DNA of 40,848 nucleotides from the IMG/VR virus record IMGVR_UViG_3300032325_000533, positions 1 to 40,848 of that record. One strand, given 5' to 3'. Under the pieces are notes generated by a model. The model made no database searches and was not told where the DNA came from. It saw only the letters and a list, made by a program, of their open reading frames with translations. This DNA comes from a virus. This document shows, in pieces, positions 22,991-29,044 of the stretch. Made by a program: the position numbers and the translations under genes. Each line of letters opens with the position of its first letter. The first letter of the stretch is position 1.

Positions 22991-23012
22991 AGCGCCGCGC
23001 AAGTGCGGCGCT
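22991..23012. promoter_or_regulatory. 22-bp inverted repeat in the leader of the DUF932 gene (copy 2)
   Basis: AGCGCCGC-N6-GCGGCGCT with half-sites identical to copy 1 at 21072-21093. It lies 71 bp before the DUF932 start. On the + strand it is followed by CCTATTTATTTT, so it could alternatively stop stray + transcripts. Confidence 0.6.
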
Positions 23013-23053
23013 CCTATTTATTTTCGCGGGGCCTTGAACCGAGGGTGCAAGCA

Positions 23054-23059
23054 AGTATA
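23054..23059 (-). promoter_or_regulatory. Candidate -10 for the DUF932 operon
   Basis: TATACT on the - strand, 134 bp before the DUF932 ATG and about 40 bp inside the edge of the GTTAC array. There is no good -35, so the array may supply an activator site. Confidence 0.35.
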
Positions 23060-23096
23060 GCGTCAGCCTTGCCTGATCGGCCTGCGGGTTTGGGGG

Positions 23097-23351
23097 TGTT
23101 ACCGGGCGGTAACGCCGGTTACAAATCGGGTAACAGCTAAACGACTGAAAAGGCGGCGATTTCTGCCGTGTTACTGTGTTACCGGGCCTTCGCGCGCCGG
23201 GGATGCATGTGCGCGGGCGTGCGCGTGCGCGCGGGCGCATGCGTCTGCAAAGGGGCAAACAGCGGTAACATGGTAACAATCTAATTCTTTCATTTAGAAA
23301 CAATGGTTTATCTGTTACTTTCTCTGTAACCGCTGTTACCGGCTGGTAACA
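23097..23351. other. Mirror-symmetric 12-box GTTAC/GTAAC array: candidate origin or master control region
   Basis: Boxes start at 23098, 23109, 23118, 23130, 23170, 23178 | 23265, 23273, 23314, 23326, 23335, 23346. Box types are GTTAC, GTAAC, GTTAC, GTAAC, GTTAC, GTTAC | GTAAC, GTAAC, GTTAC, GTAAC, GTTAC, GTAAC. Steps are 11, 9, 12, 40, 8 on the left and 8, 41, 12, 9, 11 on the right, so it is a mirror image about 23224. The outer 51-bp arms (23097-23147 and 23301-23351) are inverted repeats identical at 39 of 51 positions without gaps. The centre (about 23207-23245) alternates purine and pyrimidine. The right arm contains an AT-rich stretch (23278-23313). It lies in the 500-bp noncoding gap between the - strand operon and terS. 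Confidence 0.75.
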
Positions 23352-23426
23352 GGCAGGAGGGGGCTTGCTTTTGCCATGGGGTTTCAAAGTAGTTTCCCGC
23401 CGATCCTGATTAAGTAGGGGTGGAAA

Positions 23427-23978
23427 TTGGCGAAGCTCTCGGGGATTTCGGCGGCGGTGGATGGGGCGGTTAAGGCCTCGGCGCCGATTGCTGCGCCTGG
23501 GGCACGGCAGGCGGCGCTGCCGCTGGTGGATGCGCGGGCGCTGATGGTTGAGATCGAGCGGAACCCGGTGCGGGCGGATGCGGTGGCGCAAGCGCGGCGG
23601 GTGGGGCGGCCGAAGGGGTCGCGGAACCGGCGCTCCGAAGAGCTAATCCGCTATGTGCTGGCGCGGCATGCTCATCCGATGATGGTTCTCGCTCAGGTCT
23701 ATTCGCGGCCGGTGGAGGCGCTGGCGGCGGAAGTGGGATGCACGCCGGCCGAAGCGCTGGCGATGCAGGTGCGGGCGGCTTCGGAGGCCTTGCCATATTT
23801 CGAAAGCAAAAAGCCGGTCAGCTTGCAGCTGGACGCGCGGGTAATCCAGCTCGTGATGCAGGCGGCGGACGGGAGCCTGGCGCATGAGGATCGGCCGCCG
23901 TGGGAGGAGGCAGAACAGGGCTTTTCGGGCGGCAATGGCACAATCGGCGGCACAGTTGCGGGGGGTGGCGGTGAATAG
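23427..23978 (+). CDS. terS: Terminase small subunit
   Basis: Product of 183 aa from TTG 23427, with a GGGGTGG purine tract close before it; the frame MAKLSGISAAVDG is open from there. Residues 55-72 (VGRPKGSRNRRSEEL) are a basic DNA-contact region. The region HPMMVLAQVYSRPVEALAAEVGCTPAEALAMQVRAASEALPYFESKKPVSLQ is of a type I associate with small terminases of podoviral prophages. The C-terminus is Gly-rich. It would recognise the packaging site and recruit TerL. First gene of the late operon, directly after the GTTAC array. Confidence 0.75.
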   Translation: MAKLSGISAAVDGAVKASAPIAAPGARQAALPLVDARALMVEIERNPVRADAVAQARRVGRPKGSRNRRSEELIRYVLARHAHPMMVLAQVYSRPVEALAAEVGCTPAEALAMQVRAASEALPYFESKKPVSLQLDARVIQLVMQAADGSLAHEDRPPWEEAEQGFSGGNGTIGGTVAGGGGE

Positions 23979-24253
23979 CGCAGCGATTGCAAGGGCTTGG
24001 CTGGCCTTGCGCATATCATCGCTAACCATAAGCGCAAGCTGGCGCGGCAGCGCGGCGCGCTCGGGCGCGGCGCGGCGGGCGCGCGGCGCGGGGGGGGTGG
24101 CCCCCCCCACGGCCTCGCGCGCGTCCTGTATGCCCCTCGTCGCAGGGTGCGCAAAAATTCTGGCGAAAAATTGGCCGGAAAATCAGGCGACCGGGGAAAT
24201 GGGCCTGGGGATGGGAACGGGCCTTCGGGTTTCGGGTGCTGGGGTGCGGGCGC
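23979..24253 (+). other. terS-terL gap with two competing short ORFs and a G8/C8 hairpin
   Basis: Two + frames are open here: GTG 23971-24261 (96 aa, VNSAAIARAWLALRISS) and TTG 23997-24389 (GLAHIIANHKRKLARQRGAL). Neither has a convincing ribosome site, and neither has clearly better codon use. A run of eight G, TGG and eight C (24090-24108) crosses both and would be a slippage or sequencing-error site. A gene may exist here, possibly split by a frameshift. I do not choose. Confidence 0.4.
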
Positions 24254-25726
24254 GTGGCTGACGCGGGCACGCTCAAGCTGGAATGGGTGCCGCCTGGGCC
24301 GGTGGCGGGGGCTTTCGTGGAAAGCCGGGCGCCGATTGCGGCGATTGCCGGGCCGGTGGGTTCAGGCAAAACGACTGCCAGCCTTATGAAGATCGTGAAG
24401 GCAGCGCAGCGGCAAAGACCAAGCCCGCGCGACGGGGTGCGGCGGTGGAAGCATTTGACGATCCGCGACACCTTCACCGATTTGCAGCGCACCATTTTTC
24501 CAAGCTGGTTTGAGCTTTTCCCCAAGGATTTTGGCGAGTGGGTTGGCGGGCCTCCAGCCAAGCATGTGCTGCGCTTTGCCGACAAGTTTGGCCCTATCGA
24601 GCTGCAACATGACTTCATGGGGCTTGGCGACGACCGGATCGAGAATTTGCTGCGCGGCTATCAGGGCAGCAGCTTCTACGCCAACGAAGCCGACTTGCTG
24701 GAATATGGGGCCATTGACTTCATGTTTTCGCGGATGGGGCGGTTTCCGGGCGCGATTGACGGCGGCTGCGCCTGGCGCGGCGGCTGGATGGACTTCAACA
24801 TGCCGGAGCAGGATCATTGGCTCTACACGCTGCTGGTGGAAGGGATTATTCCCGACACCGAGCCGGAGCAGGTGGCAGAGGGTTTCCAATTTTTTGTGCA
24901 GCCGGGCGGGATGGATGCGAAAGCCGAGAACCGGCACAATCTTCCGCGCGATTACTATGAGCGGATGACCGGCACAATGCCCGACTGGCGGGCGCGGCGG
25001 CTGGTGCATAACCAGTGGGGCTATTCGCGGGACGGGAAGCCGGTTTATCCCGAGTTCAGGGATGGGGTGCATGTGTCTCCGGTGGCGCTGGAGCCGGCGC
25101 GGGGGTTGCCGGTGGGCATCGGGATGGACGCGGGTGGGACGCCGGCGGCGGCCTTTGGGCAGTTCATGCCGAGCGGGCAATTCCGGGTGCTGGACGAGAT
25201 TGTGACCGGGCCGGGAACCGGGCCGAAGGCCTTTTCCGACCTGCTGATGGCAAAGATCAGCGCGCGCTTTCGCGGCCATGACATTTTCGGCTGGGCCGAT
25301 CCTTCGGCGGCAATGGGGCCTGGCAATGACGGGACGGATAGCAACTGGCTGGAGACGGTGCGCATTCGCTCCAAAATTGCTTTTCGGCCTGCCCCTACAA
25401 ATTCGCCGGGGATGCGGCAGGAGGCCTTGCGGACGCCGCTTTCGCGGATGGTGGAAGGCGAGCCGGGCTTCCTGCTGGATCCGCGCTGCCGATCCTTACG
25501 CAAGGCCTTCAACAGCGGATATCACTACCGGCGCATTCAGTTGCATGGGGCCTCCGGGCGGTTCGATACCAAGCCGGCGAAAAATCAGTGGAGCCATGTG
25601 ATCGAGGCGCTGGAATATCTTGGGCTTGGCGGGCCGGGCGGGCTGGCGGTGGTGATGGGCCGGCCGGAACGGGCCGGGCCGGTGCAGGTGGTGGACGCCT
25701 ACGATATGTATGGCGACGCGGCATGA
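24254..25726 (+). CDS. terL: Terminase large subunit
   Basis: Product of 490 aa from GTG 24254; GTG 24236 is an alternative. The ATPase domain has Walker A AGPVGSGKTT (Lys39) and a Walker B-like strand SFYANEADLL, in which Asn replaces the usual Asp before Glu. The C-terminal RNase H-like nuclease has VGIGMDAGGTPAAAFG with the first Asp and IFGWADPSA with a second. It pumps DNA into the prohead and cuts it. The Walker B variant and the HDF and YQGSSFY phrases suggest a clade of podoviral prophage terminases rather than T7 gp19 proper. Confidence 0.9.
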   Translation: MADAGTLKLEWVPPGPVAGAFVESRAPIAAIAGPVGSGKTTASLMKIVKAAQRQRPSPRDGVRRWKHLTIRDTFTDLQRTIFPSWFELFPKDFGEWVGGPPAKHVLRFADKFGPIELQHDFMGLGDDRIENLLRGYQGSSFYANEADLLEYGAIDFMFSRMGRFPGAIDGGCAWRGGWMDFNMPEQDHWLYTLLVEGIIPDTEPEQVAEGFQFFVQPGGMDAKAENRHNLPRDYYERMTGTMPDWRARRLVHNQWGYSRDGKPVYPEFRDGVHVSPVALEPARGLPVGIGMDAGGTPAAAFGQFMPSGQFRVLDEIVTGPGTGPKAFSDLLMAKISARFRGHDIFGWADPSAAMGPGNDGTDSNWLETVRIRSKIAFRPAPTNSPGMRQEALRTPLSRMVEGEPGFLLDPRCRSLRKAFNSGYHYRRIQLHGASGRFDTKPAKNQWSHVIEALEYLGLGGPGGLAVVMGRPERAGPVQVVDAYDMYGDAA

Positions 25727-25739
25727 AAGGGTGTTGGTG

Positions 25740-26006
25740 ATGGCTCAACTTGGGGTTTTGTTGGCAAAGCCGGCCGTTGCTGGCCTTGCTGCGCTGATTG
25801 GCGCGGGTGGCTCTGTTGCAGCCGCCGCAGCAAACAAGCCTAAGCCGCTGGCGCCGCAGGCGGCGCCGGTGCGCGATGATGTGGAAGAAAATGCTTCCAT
25901 GCTTGAAAAGCTGCGCCGGCGCAAAGGGAGCGGCGCCAACGAGCTGCTGGGGCCTGGCGGGGCGGAAGCGGCGACACCGAAACCGACGATGCTGGGAGGC
26001 TCTTGA
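25740..26006 (+). CDS. Small virion-region protein (88 aa)
   Basis: MAQLGVLLAKPAVAGLAALI gives a hydrophobic N-terminal segment (residues 3-27). A Pro/Lys linker and a polar tail with KLRRRKGSGANELLG follow. GAAAGG lies 9 nt before this ATG; ATG 25710 would overlap TerL. Similar short proteins between terL and structural genes are frequent in podoviral genomes. The role is unknown. Confidence 0.6.
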   Translation: MAQLGVLLAKPAVAGLAALIGAGGSVAAAAANKPKPLAPQAAPVRDDVEENASMLEKLRRRKGSGANELLGPGGAEAATPKPTMLGGS

Positions 26007-26007
26007 C

Positions 26008-26349
26008 ATGGCGAAGCGCGCAACTGGCAAAAAGGCGAGTTTGGAGGCTGCTGGCGAGGTGGTGACGCTGCCGGAAATCCGCATTTTGAACGGCGACCGG
26101 CCGGTGGACGAGATTGGGCCTTATGCGCTCATGCCTGCTGATGTGCGGGACAGTGGCGGCGGGCTGCTGGTGCTGCCGGCGATCCTGCTGGAAGCGCCGG
26201 ATGGCGTTTATGGCGGGTGGATCAGTGGGGTTCGGCTTTCGATGGATGGCCGAGACTTCGATGCCGAGCTGACGGCACCGATTGCTGTTTCTCCGGGGAC
26301 GCGGGTGGAATTTGCGGCGCGGACGCTGCTTTTCAGAAAGGGATCGTGA
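26008..26349 (+). CDS. Hypothetical structural-region protein (113 aa)
   Basis: MAKRATGKKASLEAAGEVVT, with GGAGG 8 nt upstream. A basic start is followed by a beta-rich domain (LPEIRILNGDRPVDEIGPYALMPADV, GGLLVLPAILLEAPDGVYGGWISGVRLSMDG). Probably a particle component. The stop overlaps the next ATG (TGATG). Confidence 0.6.
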   Translation: MAKRATGKKASLEAAGEVVTLPEIRILNGDRPVDEIGPYALMPADVRDSGGGLLVLPAILLEAPDGVYGGWISGVRLSMDGRDFDAELTAPIAVSPGTRVEFAARTLLFRKGS

Positions 26350-26636
26350 TGGCGGACGCAGTTGAATGGGTGAACCGTTCAGGAACGGTAACGGCTGGCG
26401 GGGCGGCGCAGGATGTGATGGCTGCCTCGCAATATCGGCAGGGGCTAATGTTCCAGAACAAGAGCGCGGGCAATCTGTTTGTGCGGATCGGGGCGACGGC
26501 GAGCGCGACGGAGGGCTTTCAGGTGGCGGCGGGGGCCACTCTGGCTTTGCCGGCGGGTGCGCAGCCGAAGGGGCGGATTTCGGTGTTTGGCGCGACGACC
26601 GGGCAGGCATTCGAGGCCTATGAGTGGGGCCTTTGA
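26349..26636 (+). CDS. Hypothetical structural protein (95 aa)
   Basis: MADAVEWVNRSGTVTAGGAA, then GLMFQNKSAGNLFVRIGATASATEGFQVAAGATLALPAG, a small beta-sandwich pattern seen in phage particle proteins of unknown role. Directly before the fibre cassette. Confidence 0.6.
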   Translation: MADAVEWVNRSGTVTAGGAAQDVMAASQYRQGLMFQNKSAGNLFVRIGATASATEGFQVAAGATLALPAGAQPKGRISVFGATTGQAFEAYEWGL

Positions 26637-26663
26637 GCCTGGTGCTGGGGAGGGATTGACGCG

Positions 26664-29000
26664 ATGGCGACGGCGAAACTGACATGGATTTTGGGCGCTT
26701 CGCGCGAGGCTATCGCGGTGGCCGGCGGAACCGCAATTTCCGGTGCGCCGGCGGTGGAAGTGAATGTTGATTTCGACGACAAAATGGGCAAGGCCGATGT
26801 GCTGCGGGGCCTCAATATGGTGCGGGACAAGCTGGTGACGCAGGGCTGGCCGCCTGTGGCGGCGGCTCCGGCGGTGGTCGAGGCTGAAATCACCGCAGTT
26901 GATGCCGATGGAAATTTTGTCACCTTGGCGGCGGCTCCGGCATCTGATGTGCCGCTGCTGCCGATTGTGGTGAAGCGGAACGGCTATAATTCGGCTGGAT
27001 CGCTGGAAGATTGGAACGAAACAATCCTGCTGACGCAGCGGAAGATTAACCCCGTGACTGTTGGCACACTGGCGGCTGGAACGGACATTGCAACAAGCTC
27101 TGTCATCTTCCAGGGCGATACCTTCACCAATCAACCGTCTGTGCCAAACGCTTCTACCCGCCTGCCCCCTCGCATCGAGGGGCGTTGGGTTGAGACATAT
27201 AGCGGCATTGTGGTCGGGAATACGGTTGCGGCGGCGGCGGATTTCATCACTTCCTATCCGGTCGATGGGCTGCCTGTGGAGCGGGTGGAATTTTACTGGT
27301 CAGACGGCACCGACACCGTCACGGCGGTGGGCGCGCTTTCTCCGTATATCGGGGTGGTGAGCGGCTACTGTGCGCACCGCTGGAGCGTGTCGGGCGTGGA
27401 CATTACCGCGCTCGACGAGGGGCGGGTGACGCTGGACTGGCGGGCTTATGGCCGATATGGCCAGCTTTACACTTCCGCCCAGGTTACGGCGGCGCTCAAT
27501 ATCAGCTCGCGCAACGGTGGTCACGATATAGGAACGCTGTATCTGCGGAAGCATGTGGCGATGGCCGCTGCCCCGGTGCATTTCTTTTTCTCCGCAACCG
27601 CCGGCAACAATGGGACTGGCGTGGCGAGCGAAGTGGTGGCGACGGCGCGGGCCAATCCTTTCGCCAATCACGGTCAAGGGCTTGTGGCGGCGGTGGCGCG
27701 CAATACGGCGCTCTATGGGGTGGCTGGTGCCGATGGCGTCGTGTGTGTCGCCCTCAACACGGGCGCAAACATTGCCCCCAATCGCAATGCCGCGACGGCC
27801 CAGCCCTGCCTCATCGCGGGTTGGACGATGATACCTGACCCGCTCGAAGTCTCATGGCCTGCTGGTGGCCCAACAATAGCCTTTGCCAGCAATGAAAACT
27901 GGTTTGTCGGCAGTTCCACCAATCCTGGTGGCGATGTGTCTCTGCACTGGCGCGGCTTCAATTACCTTCGCACGGCGAGCACCTTCACTTTCTCGAACAC
28001 TATCACGCACCCGGCTCGGATATACCTTGTCGGCGCGGCTGGTGGCTCGACATTCGATCTGGCGACGCTGGTGACTGGCACGCCCTTCATCAACGCGCCG
28101 TGGCATCCTGTTCGCTATACCTTTACCGGCGCGGCTGCTGGTTCAGGAACGGCGCTGAACTATAACACAAATGGCGGCATGGCGACCGCAATAGACTGCG
28201 ATTTCAGCGGAGTTGGCACTTCTGCGGCAAACGCTTCTGGCGTCTCTCCTTCTGGGCTGATTGCGTGCAAGGGCGGGAACCAATATCCGATTCCTTTGGC
28301 GGGATCGCTGCAAGCCGGGTTTATCGACGGCTGGACAAGCTATACTACTGGCGCGGCGGATATTGCTTTCTCCGTCCAGAACCACAATACGGCGCGCGCC
28401 TTCGTCAAGCGCAATGTGCTTTTCGTGGATTTGAACGGCACGGAAAACAACGGCACAGAGGTATCTTCGGACAACAAGACCTACAGTGTAACGGACATGG
28501 CGATGCTCGGCGTAACATTTGCCGCTGCCAGCCAAGCCTTCCGGTCTAATCACCTTTACACCGAAGGGGTTGCTGGCGGTTCGCGCCTTCATTTCGGCAA
28601 CACTATGCGGGGCTGCATCTTGCCCGCCATTGCCAACAAGGGCGCGGCCTTTGAAAATGACGCAGCGCGTGACCGGGGCTGTAGAGAGTATCGCTATGGT
28701 GTCGGTTGCATAGGCAATCACTATAACCACCTGTTCCGGGTGCCGAAAACCAGTGACACCGCCCTGATCTATCTTGGCGTCGGGGCGGACGCTCCGCCCA
28801 ACACGACAACCTATAACGACCCTCTTTTCGTGCTTGATCGCACGCCGACAGTGCTTGGCGGTGCAACCGGGGCGACTGATGGGAACTATCGATCGTCTGC
28901 GACCGTGGCACCTTACCCACGGCCCAATCGTTACGACATTCTTGGGCGCGTCCTTTCTTCGACCATCACAAAGGTCGGCGCTTATGCGGGTGAGCCATGA
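26664..29000 (+). CDS. Tailspike-type protein with a duplicated N-terminal module
   Basis: Product of 778 aa. GGGAGGG precedes the ATG by about 10 nt. Residues 1-65 are a paralogue of the 65-aa protein at 36328 (29 of 65 residues identical, no gaps), followed by a Pro/Ala linker. The remainder is beta-rich and Gly/Asn/Thr-rich, with repeats of short strands (AIDCDFSGVGTS, FVKRNVLFVDLNGTENNGTE, GSRLHFGNTMRGC) suggesting a right-handed beta-helix spike. No catalytic motif is assigned. Base composition and codons are more mixed and less G-ended than in neighbouring genes, which fits recent exchange. Probably a receptor-binding protein. Confidence 0.65.
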   Translation: MATAKLTWILGASREAIAVAGGTAISGAPAVEVNVDFDDKMGKADVLRGLNMVRDKLVTQGWPPVAAAPAVVEAEITAVDADGNFVTLAAAPASDVPLLPIVVKRNGYNSAGSLEDWNETILLTQRKINPVTVGTLAAGTDIATSSVIFQGDTFTNQPSVPNASTRLPPRIEGRWVETYSGIVVGNTVAAAADFITSYPVDGLPVERVEFYWSDGTDTVTAVGALSPYIGVVSGYCAHRWSVSGVDITALDEGRVTLDWRAYGRYGQLYTSAQVTAALNISSRNGGHDIGTLYLRKHVAMAAAPVHFFFSATAGNNGTGVASEVVATARANPFANHGQGLVAAVARNTALYGVAGADGVVCVALNTGANIAPNRNAATAQPCLIAGWTMIPDPLEVSWPAGGPTIAFASNENWFVGSSTNPGGDVSLHWRGFNYLRTASTFTFSNTITHPARIYLVGAAGGSTFDLATLVTGTPFINAPWHPVRYTFTGAAAGSGTALNYNTNGGMATAIDCDFSGVGTSAANASGVSPSGLIACKGGNQYPIPLAGSLQAGFIDGWTSYTTGAADIAFSVQNHNTARAFVKRNVLFVDLNGTENNGTEVSSDNKTYSVTDMAMLGVTFAAASQAFRSNHLYTEGVAGGSRLHFGNTMRGCILPAIANKGAAFENDAARDRGCREYRYGVGCIGNHYNHLFRVPKTSDTALIYLGVGADAPPNTTTYNDPLFVLDRTPTVLGGATGATDGNYRSSATVAPYPRPNRYDILGRVLSSTITKVGAYAGEP

Positions 29001-29031
29001 TGAACCTTTACCCATCCGATACGGGGGGAGC
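28997..29031 (+). repeat. 35-bp direct repeat, copy 1
   Basis: Begins ATGATGAACCTTTACCC and ends GGGGGGAGC. It overlaps the stop of the spike gene and forms the leader of the next gene. It differs from copy 2 at 31681-31715 by one base (T for C at the 23rd position). Confidence 0.9.
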
Positions 29032-29044
29032 CAGGAGCTTACGC

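Noticed and set aside
22977-23591. - strand ORF of 204 codons across the GTTAC array and terS
   Set aside because: Arg/His/Pro-rich with no start context; most of the region is the noncoding array and the opposite strand of terS.
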